Assembly (NCBI GenBank): GCA_963662175.1
Contig: OY759225.1
Coordinates: 15,059,601-15,123,600, forward strand
Source: Aradus depressus
Taxonomy: Eukaryota > Arthropoda > Insecta > Hemiptera > Aradidae
DNA length: 64,000 nt
Direction: 5' to 3'
A program made the translations under genes and the position numbers. Positions 10,715 to 20,289 of this stretch are shown here, piece by piece. The notes under the pieces are model-generated. The model saw only the letters and a program-made list of their open reading frames with translations. It had not been told where the DNA came from and did not search any database. Numbering within the stretch: position 1 is the first letter of the stretch; every line of letters starts with the position of its first letter.

Positions 10715-10995
10715 TTATCTACATACATCCATCTATACATTTCATTATTATTATTATTTTTAAATTATTATTACTACTTTTTTTTTTATGTACATATATC
10801 TTTTCCCATAAAGTCTAGGGGAGGGGTTGCGAAGAGGAGGTTGGTCCTGCTCCAGGACAACTAAAAATGAATCTCATTCGGGTGGAGAATTCGAAGTGGA
10901 GTCTGTAGAGAGATTATTGGCTACGGAGGGGTTCCATGGGTGTTCTCTTGTTGGCTTGCGATGGTCTAACTGTTTTAAGCTGGAGATGGTCTTAA
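10715..10995. other. unassigned stretch
   Basis: A T-run at about 10778-10789 could be the poly(A) of a minus-strand retroposon covering about 10790-10995, but I recognise no protein in it. Confidence 0.3.
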
Positions 10996-11003
10996 GGTCT
11001 TCC

Positions 11004-12045
11004 CAGAGCCGGCTTTACCTATGGTGCAGGGTGTGCAGCGCACACGGGCGCTGGGTCTCAGGGGGCGCCGAGCGCCGCTCGCGACACCTCCAAAGATGCG
11101 TCGCTGTCGGCGCCGGCGCTCTCAAACACAGTGCGCCCGTGTAGTGGCCGACGCCGGGCGCGGTAGCTGTGGCGGTAGCAAAGCAAGGCGACCCACGAGC
11201 GCGCGAGCGGCTCCTTTACTCTACACAATAACTTTTGTTTCAACGTGAAATCAACCTTAAAACAGATCATTAAAGATTATATTGGCGTAGTGTCCTATCG
11301 CTACCAAAGGCGCGTGTCGGTACCTGTTTTGATTCGTTTAAAAACACGCCGATGATCATTGCTAATTCGGCTATATTCGATTATTTCGTTAAACACTAAT
11401 TAATGCCAATATATTCAGTTCAACCAGCCTTATTACCAATAATGTTGTTTAAAAGTATTTTCGCTAAGATTGTGGTGTTTCCGTTTTACGTCAATAAACT
11501 TTGTAGGCATACACTGAGAGAAAAAATTTCTGAAGCCAATTAAATATTAATTGAATCAAAGAAATATTTAATGAAATAGTCGCAAAAAAATATTTGTTTG
11601 ATACGCGAAAATATTTATTTGATTTATTCGTTTGAATCAAATAATAAGAATAGTTGTATCAAAGTAATTTTTGACAACTACAAAAAAATATTCATTAGAT
11701 ATGAAATAATATATAATTAAAAACAGTATTAAATTATTGAATTAAAATAATATTTATTTGTATTACGTTGTATTACGAGCGTTCTGTAATGTAACTAGTT
11801 TTTAAATTAAATATTTTTGAAATAACTACAAAGGTGTGTTTTTTTATTCCTGTAACCCCTTCCTCCTAAATATACTTTTTACTCCTGTACCTATTGCTTC
11901 CCGACATCATTTAAAATTGCACCATTTGCACCCGAATTTCCGTTTGAAAATATAACTGTAAGTAATCCATTTTGACCGCGCGCCTACTAGAGGGCGCCAG
12001 GGTGTTGATTGCACACGGGCGCTACATGGGCTAGAGCCGCCTCTG
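11004..12045. mobile_element. non-autonomous hAT-like element with 8-bp target duplication
   Basis: Starts CAGAGCCGGCTTTAC and ends with the complement of CAGAGGCGGCTCTAG, imperfect terminal inverted repeats. Both sides are flanked by the perfect 8-bp duplication GGTCTTCC (10996-11003 and 12046-12053), which is diagnostic of hAT-type insertion. Subterminal 'gcacacgggcgct' is also inverted (11039-11051 and 12011-12023). The first 250 bases are strongly GC-rich and rich in CpG, the middle is very AT-rich. No transposase was found; short open frames over the GC-rich end are accidental. Confidence 0.9.
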
Positions 12046-12053
12046 GGTCTTCC

Positions 12054-12400
12054 TTTGGTATATTTACCATGTAATTGTAATGTAAAATGTAATTGTTAAT
12101 TTCAAGATGAGAGGGAATTTTTTCTTCACGATTATGTTTGCAGACTTTTCCTGGTCGATGGCATGAATTTTTTTGCCAGGATGTTTTCTTTCGTTAACCT
12201 AACATTATTCCGTGACCATGGTTTTGTATTTCTTCCTTAAAAGCATTTTGTTTATAATTTTCCTTTCCCGATTTCCTTTTAACTAATATTCCAAAAGCAT
12301 CTTCCTCATCTGTATCACTTACATGGTTAGGCGGATCAGGAGAGTAAACATTCACCTTGTGATGTACAAAAAGTAATACACATTATAAATATTAAATTAC
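12054..12400. other. unassigned stretch
   Basis: No coding region, RNA gene or repeat hallmark recognised between the hAT element and the LINE remnant. Confidence 0.35.
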
Positions 12401-12404
12401 TATA

Positions 12405-12785
12405 CATTTTTTTTGTATTTATTTATCTTAAGCCACAACTATGTATACAATGCACAACCAGCGGCTGGGCTGACATATACTATACAAAAGATAAAAAAAA
12501 ATAAAATAAAATAAAATAATGAAAATAAATATGACATGAAAGGCTTGAGAGAGGAAAAAACAGCCAGCGGTGACATCAACTCATACCAGGAGATCACTAT
12601 GCCAAACTCTCTTTAATCTTCTTGGGGGGTAAATTTATATCAAGGATTTTGCGAACTTCCGGATTGGTGTGTATGTAAATTTTGGTGTAGAAACGTTGGT
12701 ATAAATGTATAATGGTTGTGTGTCTATGGGTGTGACGTTCAAGTCGCGGTGTAAAGTCTTCTTGCTAACATATGGTGGGCATTGT
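12405..12785 (-). pseudogene. Jockey-clade LINE 3' remnant
   Basis: Minus-strand translation gives CPPYVSKKTLHRDLNV, then IRKFAKSLI, and in a shifted frame INLPPKKIKES. This corresponds to the PFYVSN.TLHNDL...RRL.R.WPRDLL region of the better Jockey copies. A 3' untranslated stretch follows and ends near a T-run at about 12408 on the plus strand. 5'-truncated, frameshifted and dead. Confidence 0.6.
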
Positions 12786-12949
12786 GTGATCATTACCATG
12801 AATTGTGTATATGAAATAAATAAAATAAGAATTTGTTTTTCTCTTTCTTTTTTACTTATAATTGTTTATATTATATTGTAAATATAAACAAATGTAACTA
12901 TATTGATATGAAGAAGGGTAATTCGAAAAATGTTAACGCATTAACTAAC

Positions 12950-13111
12950 CTTTTTTCGTTGCTCTAAAGCTGTCATCTCGAGGTACGTATTGTATATCGT
13001 ACATCAGAGTTGTGTTCGGTAGAAGTACCCGATCTTTGTTTATTCTGTAGACTGCATATTTGAAGGCAAGTTCTGTGCTCGTCTCTTTCTGGTCCTGTGT
13101 AAAGATGGCAC
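12950..13111 (-). CDS. exon of a kainate-type ionotropic glutamate receptor (amino-terminal domain)
   Basis: A single 162-base exon, phase 1 at both ends. On the minus strand a pyrimidine-rich acceptor (ttttttccag) precedes base 13111 and a good donor (gttagt) follows base 12950. The translation is continuous and includes GAIFTQDQKETSTELAFKYA, then VYRINKDRVLLPNTTL, MYDIQYVPRDDSFRATKK. This matches the first conserved block of the ligand-gated glutamate receptor amino-terminal domain (pattern ELAF.AV..IN.....LPNTTL.Y...DSF.A.KK) that lies just after the signal peptide in kainate receptors. The domain is extracellular and directs subunit assembly in neuronal cation channels (family knowledge). 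No stops or frameshifts, and both codon content and splice sites differ sharply from the surrounding repeats. Flanking exons were not found in the window, so they must lie across very long introns or outside it. AMPA-type or an uncharacterised insect kainate paralogue is the main alternative. Confidence 0.87.
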
Positions 13112-13224
13112 CTGGAAAAAACATTTAAAAGTATATTGTTAGAAATTGAGCTATTTATACGTCAGTAGGTTTCATGTATTCATTGTTGTTCTAGAACGCC
13201 CCGGGACATGTTTTATTTTGTAAA

Positions 13225-13440
13225 CCTTGATATTCGCCTACTACTAGAGTGCTCACTCTGGTGTACATGAGCCTGACTCTACAGGGCCCTACATAGTTCC
13301 TACCATAAATTGGTATTCACCTAGTATAGGTTAACGAGTATCTGATATCGTACATGTTCGGGACCATTGCTTAACGTCCCATCCGAAGGACGGCATGCTC
13401 ACGTTATTTTCACGTCCCATATAAAAAAAACCTAAGAGTA
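13225..13440 (-). mobile_element. SINE-A copy, partial
   Basis: Body only: 'gcctactactagagtgctc', 'ttaacgtcccatccgaagga'. The tRNA-like head is missing. It lies about 115 bases upstream of the receptor exon, in its preceding intron. Confidence 0.8.
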
Positions 13441-13461
13441 GCTGCCTTTCTTGCATCTTTT

Positions 13462-13835
13462 ACTTCCCCAGCTATACGAGGTATAGAGGAAGTTATGAAA
13501 TTGATCAGAATTTCAGTTTTCATTGGTATTTCTTGTTTTTCGACACCCTGTTTCCAAAAAAAATGTCAGTCCATCTGTGTGTGACAGTACGATAACTCCT
13601 GATGGAATGAATATATCGACATGACATTTTGAATATGTATCCAAAAACGCATAAGAATGACACCTATTGATTTTCAGTCAAATTGGTCAAAGAGAAGAGG
13701 GGATTAGGGGGGAGGCTTAACACAACAAATCTAGTAACTGCCGTTGTAATGAATATATCGATACATGATTTTATAAGTGAATAGAGAAACCCATAAAGGA
13801 AACACAATAGTTTTCAGCGGAAGACGAGAGCTTAG
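13462..13835 (+). repeat. REP-1 copy, one of the more complete
   Basis: Starts 'acttccccagctatacgag', then 'ggaagttatg', a CATTTTC-like block, 'acgataactcctgatggaat' near 13590, 'gacacctattgattttcagt', 'ggattaggggggaggct' and the second-half 'aactgccgttgtaatgaata'. It shows the full order of REP-1 modules. Confidence 0.8.
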
Positions 13836-13898
13836 ATGGAAAGAAACTAAGTTTATTACAAACAATACAGTAATAATAATAAAACTTAGTTTATTACA

Positions 13899-14740
13899 CA
13901 AGTAATTAGATTTATCAGTCCAACATATTTTTTTATTTTTAACACAACTAGTTTCGGCAATTTGCCATCTTCAGGTGGTGAATCTGAACATACACAAACC
14001 AAAAATTAGATTAGAATTTACAGTAGGTAGATGTTTGCTAGCGACTGTAGAATTCAAAATTCTGGGGGTATTGAGGGTCAGTCAATGATGAAAACACTAT
14101 TCAATTGCCAACGTTTCGATATATTTCATATCATCATCAGGGCTATGAATAGAAGGCGTTGAACGTAAGACTTCACAGTCTTCATGCCTTCTCCTCAACC
14201 ATCTATATTCATAGCCCTGATGATGATATGAAATATATCGAAACGTTGGCATTTGAATAGTGTTTTCATCATTGACTGATCCTCAATACCCCAGAATTTT
14301 AGAATTTACGTGCTTTTACAGTTCTTGTCAATCATTAACTAATAAATAAATAAGTTACAAATAAAATATAACAATTTAAAAATACGTAACAATTACCAAA
14401 ATATTCTGAATTGAAATACCTTCCTGAAGAAGAGGTCAAGGGACACGTTCGAGTATCATCAGTTTTTAATTCAAATATTGTAACTTATTGTACTTTTGGT
14501 AATTGTTACGTATTTTTAAATTGTTATATTTTATTTGTAACTCATTTATTTATTAGTTAATGATTGACATGAACTGTTAAAGCTCGTAAATTCTAATCTA
14601 ATTTTTGGTTTGTGTATGTTCAGATTCACCACCTGAAGATGGCAAATTGCCGAAACTAGTTGTGATAAAAATAAAAAAATATATTGGACTGATATATCTA
14701 ATTACTTGTTTAACAAGTTGCTCCGCTACATCTGCCTACC
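13899..14740. mobile_element. PAL-1: long palindromic element with hammerhead-like hairpins
   Basis: Inverted arms run from 13899 ('caagtaattag') to 14709 ('ctaattacttg'), with a one-sided tail to about 14740 containing 'acatctgcctacc'. Each arm carries the same hairpin: CTGAAGA, one base, GGCAA-A-TTGCC, GAAA. It lies on the plus strand at 14633-14655 and on the minus strand at 13974-13952. The left arm is interrupted by a second palindromic element at 14022-14299. No protein is encoded. Confidence 0.85.
14022..14299. mobile_element. PAL-2: palindromic element nested in PAL-1
   Basis: Inserted in the left arm of PAL-1 with a 10-bp target duplication TAGAATTTAC (14012-14021 and 14300-14309). 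Arms of about 100 bp from about 14057 to 14299 carry an identical hairpin: CTGATGA, one base, GATAT-GAAAT-ATATC, GAAA. It lies on the plus strand at 14217-14243 and on the minus strand at 14140-14114. A one-sided tail (14022-14056, 'gtaggtagatgtttgct') resembles the PAL-1 tail in inverse orientation. Confidence 0.85.
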
Positions 14741-15019
14741 TCCTAGAAATATAGTTTATTACAAATAATACAGTAATAATAAAAAAACTTAGTTTATTAC
14801 AAATAATACAGTAATAATAATAAATCTTAGTTTATTACAAATAATAATAAAACTTTGTTTATTACAAATAATACAGTAATAATAATAAAACTTAGTTTAT
14901 TACAAATAATACAGTAATAATAATAAATCTTAGTTTATTATAAATAATAATAAAACTTTGTTTATTACAAATAATACAGTAATAATATTAAAACATACTT
15001 TATTACAAATAATACAGAT

Positions 15020-15490
15020 AATGTAAGTTATAAATGAAGAATAATTAATGGGTTTACATGTTTCGTAGAATTACTAGTTGTGCAGACGTTTTTCCCTACG
15101 TTCTAAGGCACAATTCAGAATTCACAGAGGATCAACACGGACTCAAATGCTAATGAATTCTTCATTATAAGGGCTTCACGTTTCTCCGCCCCGAGCTATT
15201 TTCATCTTTTCGTTTTAATGGAATTTTTAACTAAGTCTTCTCTACTTGATTTTTGTAGAATATTTTTTTTTTCCTGTCTCATATTTTATCCGTTAGATTT
15301 CGTCATATTTATACATACTGAAATATTGACAAAACCTGCTGGAAAGTTAGATCTTGGAGAAATTATGAAAGTTTCAAGAATTTTGGGTGAAGTTTTGTTA
15401 ACAAGAAGTGACAAGGTTGTCACTGAAGGAGAAGAAATATCAAGAACAGAAAACTTACTTTCTCAGTGATATATTATACATATATATATA
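15020..15490. other. unassigned stretch
   Basis: An 83-codon plus-strand open frame at 15218-15469 has no recognisable domain and no splice or homology support; I do not call it a gene. Confidence 0.35.
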
Positions 15491-15640
15491 AGGTTCGAAA
15501 CTCGGCCGAGGCCCTCAGCTTGTCTGGGAGGGGAAAACACCTTGAACACGCCGTCCTTCGGATGGGACGTTAAGCGATGGTCCCGAGCCTGTACGATGTC
15601 AGGAACTCATTAAAGACCCTTACCCGTCGGCGAATGAACA
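15491..15640 (+). mobile_element. SINE-A copy, internal part
   Basis: Begins inside box B (ggttcgaaactcgg) and runs through 'cacgccgtccttcggatggg' to 'ttaaagacccttaccc', where it is joined directly to the minisatellite. Confidence 0.85.
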
Positions 15641-15975
15641 TGTGTCCACCATTGCATGGCAAATACTAGCTAAAGTGCCCAGAGTTGTTCGGTGAATACT
15701 TGCTAAGGCGTTCACCGTTGCATGGAAAATACTAACAAGAGTGTTCACCGTTTTTTGGTATTTACTAGCTGGATGACCACCGCTGCTCGGTAAATACAAG
15801 CTGTAATGTCCAGCGCTGTTCACAAATATGTACTTGCTAAAGCGTCCACCGTTGCATGGTAAATATTAACAAGAGTGTTTACCGTTTTACGGTATTTACT
15901 AGCTGGGATCTCCACAGTTGCTAGACTAACGCTAGCTGGGTTGCCAACCGTTGTTCAACATACACTAGATGGGAT
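15641..15975. repeat. degenerate 33-bp minisatellite, about 10 units
   Basis: Units contain 'ccaccgttgcatggtaaata' variants at about 15646, 15710, 15745, 15776, 15809, 15846, 15878, 15911 and 15942. A roughly 200-bp higher-order period is visible (15646 to 15846). The 33-base unit keeps frame, giving 11-residue repeats on the minus strand (TVNALASIHRT, TLGTLASICHA). Confidence 0.85.
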
Positions 15976-16107
15976 CATGAATGTTTTGTCAAAGTGCCTA
16001 GGAAGCTTAGGACATATATTTCTTCATTACTTATACATATATATAGTTTTTCATTATATATATTGATCTTGATACATGTTTAAATATTCGTGTCGATATA
16101 TATACTA

Positions 16108-16591
16108 CGGGTAAAGTTAGATTAACGGTTAAACCTAGGATTACCCGGGTAAACCTAGTAGTACCCGCTGCCGCTTGGTTAAAGTCCGAAATATAATTGA
16201 AATAGTTCACGTTTCGGGCTTTACCCGGGTAAAGTATATGTTAAAGCTAGAACCTGTACTACTTCAAATATAGGAACGACGGGAGGGGCAGATATATCGT
16301 CCCGCCGGCGGAACGCCGGCAAATACGGCCCCAAATTTTGTAATATTTCGATTTCTGTTTGTTCTAGGAATTTATGTACCCAGATGAATGATTATCGCTG
16401 TTAGACAGCTTACAACAATGGAAATTGAGGTGTGGTCGAGCTAATTAATAAGTACCTAATCTTTATAGTGGAACATACGTCCACTAATGGCCTTGTCATT
16501 ATTAGTATACCCAACTTTAACCAAGCGGCAGCGGGTACTACTAGGTTTACCCGGGTAATCCTAGGTTTAACCGTTAATCTAACTTTACCCG
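16108..16591. mobile_element. MITE with perfect-looking 78-bp terminal inverted repeats
   Basis: Left arm 16108-16185 (CGGGTAAAGTTAGATTAACG...) is the reverse complement of right arm 16514-16591 with no mismatch noticed by eye. Flanked by TA on both sides (16106-16107, 16592-16593), as for Tc1/mariner-type insertion. Arms are dense in the palindrome ACCCGGGT and in TTAACGGTTAA-like words. The 330-bp interior has no coding capacity, and the two open frames over the right arm are accidental. Confidence 0.9.
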
Positions 16592-16607
16592 TAACATATA
16601 CATTAGT

Positions 16608-16730
16608 TATATCGGGAGTTATCGTGTTCACATACGGACAGATACACAGATAGCTTTTCTTTCATTTTCGACATAGGGGGTCGGAAAACATGAAAATTCC
16701 AACTTTCCCTATACTTTATATAACAGGGGA
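16608..16730 (-). repeat. REP-1 copy, minus orientation
   Basis: Complement of the hallmark ('atcgggagttatcgtgttca') directly beside the MITE, then the 'ggtcggaaaacatgaaaatt' block. The MITE probably inserted in this copy. Confidence 0.75.
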
Positions 16731-16799
16731 AGTCTAAGTGGCTTAATTGACTTAATTTTTAAGTCATTTCAGATTCTACATTTTTTTTATTATAATGCT

Positions 16800-17570
16800 C
16801 TTAATTAAAGCGAAGATTTTATAACGTTTATCCGGAACTCCATAAGAAATTTTATATGTGAATTTCAAACCCCCACAAGGACGAGACCAAACAATTTCCT
16901 AACACCAAAACACCCAAAAAACTGATCTACACAAAATTTATTATGATGATTCAGAGGTTTCTGAGTAAGACATATATTGATTTTCAATCATATTCTGTTC
17001 TATCTGTCTGTTATTTAAATATTTAAATTTTCTAAAAACATTTTCCTTTAATTCACAAAGGATAGAATGAATTAACATTCAGAAAACATTTGAGAATATA
17101 TATTCAGTTGAATAAATAAAGCTTTCATGTCTGTGTCTGTCTAAATGATTCCAACTGCACAAAATTATCAGGAAGTACCAAAATGCTTCTCTAAATGGTC
17201 CATTTTCAGAATTGTGAAGCTTCTAGTCTCTTCTTAAACAATATGAAATTCTAAAAGGGGCACAATGAAATAAGGGTTGCGAGGATACCAAAATGTTTGT
17301 TGTTCCAAAAGTAAGAACTGGGTCAGACACAAATTTCATTGGCATTTCATCCCTGGAACTGTTCCAGTTGAGAAAAAAAAAAAAAATCTTAACAAGTAGG
17401 TTTTTGTTGCTTTTTTTATGATGGCTTACTTGATTCATATCTTAATTCAACCTAAAAGCTATAATGATGCCATAAATTTGTTTAAAAGAAAGACATTTTT
17501 TTTTTTCTTATTGTCTTTTCTCTCTTTTGAATATTTTTTGTACAACAGTATAAGAAATATATACTATTGT
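16800..17570. other. REP-1-like fragments and unassigned AT-rich sequence
   Basis: 16840-17000 shows REP-1 second-half phrases ('aattttatatgtgaatttca', 'gttttcagt'-like). 17030-17570 has no recognised feature; a minus-strand open frame at 17223-17438 is unsupported. Confidence 0.4.
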
Positions 17571-17571
17571 A

Positions 17572-17963
17572 GAGGGCACCGGTAGCTCAGTGGTATGAGT
17601 GCTCCTTGTCTTCTGAGCTCAAGAACGTGGGTTCGAAACCCGACCGAGGCCCGGTAAAATAAACTTAAGCACGCTGTTCTTCGGATAGGACGTTAAGCGA
17701 TGGTCCCGACCCTGTACAATGTCAGGTACTCGTTAAAGACCCCTACCCTAGGTGAATAAAAATTTAGGGTAGGCAAAATTTAGGACTCCCACAGTAGATA
17801 GGCTATATAAACAGCTAATCTTTTTAAAACAAAATGCGACTGTTTTTTTATTGAAAACTCAACAACTCCCACAGTAGAGTCGGGCTCGTGACGAAAGAGT
17901 GCTCTGGTAGTAGGCGATATGACCTCGTAGTTAAAGCCCGGGCATGAGTCATGAAACCTAACC
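17572..17963 (+). mobile_element. SINE-A copy with CCTAA tail and internal extra segment
   Basis: Complete head with box A-like 'ggtagctcagtggtatgag' and box B 'gggttcgaaaccc'. The word 'aactcccacagtag' occurs twice (about 17785 and 17875), bracketing a roughly 90-bp segment shared with the copy at 5668-5960. Ends 'aaacctaacctaaccta', a telomere-like tail. Confidence 0.93.
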
Positions 17964-17974
17964 TAACCTATAAT

Positions 17975-18320
17975 ATTGTACAGGTTAGGTTAGGTTAGGT
18001 TTTATGACTCATGCCCGGGCTTTAACTACGAGGTCATATCGCCTACTACCAGAGCGCTCTATCGTCACTCTGGTGGACATGAGCCCGACTCTACTGTGGG
18101 AGTCCTAAATTTTGCCTACCCTAAATTTTTATTCATCTAGGGCAGGGGTCTTTAACGAGTACCTGACATCGTACAGGCTCGGGACCATCGCTTAACGTCC
18201 CATCCGAAGGACGGCGTGCTTAAGTTTATTTTACCTCCCAGATAAAATAAACTAAGGGCCTCGGTCGGGCTACGAACCCACAACCTTGAGCTCAGAAGTC
18301 AAGCACGCATACCACTGAGC
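17975..18320 (-). mobile_element. SINE-A copy, tail-to-tail with its neighbour
   Basis: Begins on the plus strand with 'caggttaggttaggttagg' and continues through the whole body to box B complement 'ctacgaacccacaac' and 'accactgagct'. Its tail faces the tail of the preceding copy, separated by about 12 bases. The 5' end runs into a PAL-type arm at 18321. Confidence 0.93.
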
Positions 18321-18395
18321 TGTGATAGTAAGATGTTAATAGAAATAAAAGACGTTGTCATCCCACTGTTTTATTTTACACCAGAACCGGTTTTT
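18321..18395 (+). mobile_element. solo arm of a PAL-type element
   Basis: 'tgtgatagtaagatg', 'aataaaagacgttgtc' and 'ttttacaccagaaccggttt' match the left end of the palindrome at 29740-30274. The hairpin region is missing, and it is followed by a minus-strand REP-1 piece (to about 18480). Confidence 0.8.
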
Positions 18396-18521
18396 GTGTC
18401 AAGCCTCCTAAAATCAATAGGTGTCGTTCTTAGAGAGTTTTAGATACACATATAAATTTTAGCGTCGATATATCTTGGTTGTTTGGGCAAAAGGGCATAA
18501 GTCAGCAAATCTGAATTTTAG

Positions 18522-18565
18522 GAGGAGACCATGCAACCAAAGCCCTACGCTCTAGCCCGCACGGC
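18522..18565 (-). mobile_element. SINE-B head fragment
   Basis: 'gaccatgcaaccaaagccct' plus 'acgctctagccc' matches the head of the SINE-B copies at 55531 and 59892-60073. Confidence 0.65.
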
Positions 18566-18599
18566 CACCATGGCTCCCAACACAAGAACTTCAATGAAT

Positions 18600-18850
18600 A
18601 TAAAGTGAATTTCCGTTGTAATGAATGTAATTCCACAAAATTTCATATGTAAAATCAAAGCCCTCTAAGGACGACAAATAATAATTTTCAGCGGAATCAC
18701 CCGAAGGAGAAATGGGAATCATAAAGGATCTAAACTCAAAAACCGTAATAACTCACGATGTAATGGATGTATCGACACAAAATTTTATATAAGAGTTCAG
18801 AAACTCTTGAGTAAAATACTTATTGTTTTTCAGTCAAATCGGTTGGTTGA
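18600..18850 (+). repeat. REP-1 second-half modules
   Basis: Repeated 'gtaatgaatgta' and 'acacaaaattttatata' blocks at about 18615 and 18760. 18851-19198 is unassigned. Confidence 0.55.
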
Positions 18851-19198
18851 TTTTAGAGGGAGAGCGAAAACTTGGAAATCAGACAAGAAAAAGTGTGAAA
18901 CCTGCTGGGATCATGGTGCCTGGGGGCAAATGCCCCCCAGAACAGCTACTGTCAGTTCAAACTCAAATAGAGCTACAAGTCCAACTTCACCAGAAGCCAT
19001 ATCAAAAGGCTAAATGAACCACATCAACCTTTCACAAGTAAAAAGTTTAACAACTTCAAATGTTCAAACAACATCCCTTTTAACTTTTATTTCTTTAAGA
19101 AACTTGAGCCGGTGTAGAACGATAAGCCTTAGGATTCTAATAAAATGATCATATTGACAGAAAGCCCCTTAAACTCATACACAAAATTTTAGGATATA

Positions 19199-19966
19199 CA
19201 GTAGAACTTCTATAAGTCGAACATCAAGGGAGACGCCAAAAAATTCGAGTTATAGAGTTTTCGAGTTATGGAGGATTCGACTTGTAAAGGTTAAGATTCA
19301 TTCTAACTAATTTTGAGTTACAGAGGTGAAATAAATAAATTACACGAGGTAACAAACATTTTTTATTATTGTTGACAGAGTACTAATTGGTAGGCCAAAT
19401 TGTTCACCAACATCTTTCTTCTTTTGACAGCTCTTCACACAGTTTTCGGTTTACGTTTCACAACACTCATGTTTTAACAATTTTATTCGTAAACTGTTTT
19501 AAAAATTGATGTGTATTGCGATAGAACCAAACTACTTCTGACAATTTTTCAATCGACAACAAATGACTTTCTTCGCTAATTTCTTAGAATTGGTAATCCT
19601 ATTTATTGTATACTCCTAAATTGTTTTCTAAGAAACAATGGTGTACAATGTCGGCAAATTCTTAAAGTCGGTAACTTATTTTTCTTCGAGCTATAGAGGT
19701 AATAAGTTTCAAATAATCGAGTTGTAAAGGTTGTAAAATAAAACATTGCCATGTTCGAGATACAGAGGTCCAATTTATTTTTTCGAGTTTTAGAGGGAAA
19801 ATATGTACCAAAATGGCTTGTAGGGACTCACTGATTATTTCGACTAATGAGGGTTGAGATTTCGAGTAATGGAGGTTTTGGGGCTTCAAGGGAAAGGAAC
19901 AAAACTTTTTTTTCTAGTTTTGGAGGTTTTCGACTTATCGAGGTTCGACTTAAAGAGGTTCTACTG
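19199..19966. mobile_element. Tigger/pogo-like MITE, 768 bp
   Basis: Ends CAGTAGAACTTCTATAAGTC and the complement of CAGTAGAACCTCTTTAAGTC, flanked by TA. The terminal sequence is of the well-known Tigger type (family knowledge). The interior contains many copies of a 'tcgagtt.tagagg' motif in both directions, as subterminal repeats. No transposase. Confidence 0.88.
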
Positions 19967-19989
19967 TATTTGAAATACTATTCCTAACC

Positions 19990-20245
19990 AGGGGCGCTGA
20001 TAGCTCAGTGATATGCGTGCTTGCTTGTTGAGTAAGCTCAATCTTAAGAAATTGCAGGTTCGAAACCTGGACGTACTCCTTAGGTTTTTAATCTGGTGGT
20101 CTCAAGCCTGTAAGATGTTAGGTACGTTAAAGACCCCTACCCTAAGTGAATATATTTAGGAAGGAATAATTTAGGATTTCCACAGTAGTCAGGCTCATGT
20201 CCACCAGAGCGACAAAAGAGCACTCTGGTAGGAGGCCAATAAATT
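19990..20245 (+). mobile_element. SINE-A copy, diverged head
   Basis: Head with box A-like 'tgatagctcagtgatatgcg' and box B 'ggttcgaaacctgg', then the body to 'gagcactctggtaggagg'. The head carries an extra 'gagtaagctcaatcttaaga' stretch. Confidence 0.85.
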
Positions 20246-20289
20246 TAAGATTACATAACATTTTTGTATATAAAAATTTGTTAGAATGA

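Larger units (their letters stand above)
13840..15020. repeat. AT-rich minisatellite, split by a palindromic element
   Basis: Tandem units of about 43-45 bp with 'agtttattacaaataatac' and 'agtaataataataaa' occupy 13840-13898 and resume at 14750-15010. The PAL element at 13899-14740 sits between them; the repeated 'tagtttattaca' on both sides (13887-13898 and 14752-14763) is compatible with a target duplication, but the minisatellite itself repeats this word. Confidence 0.85.

Noticed and set aside
10790..10995. Minus-strand retroelement or host exon
   Set aside because: About 45 codons are open on the minus strand (LDHRKPTREHPWNP), but I recognise no family and see no splice sites.
14390..14500. 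Another hammerhead-like hairpin at the centre of PAL-1 (ctgaagaagaggtcaaggga)
   Set aside because: CTGAAGA and, on the other strand, CTGATGA occur, but no downstream GAAA closes a stem in the required position.
17940..18000. Interstitial telomere or chromosome fusion point
   Set aside because: Only a few TTAGG units are present on each side and they belong to SINE-A tails found elsewhere in the window.
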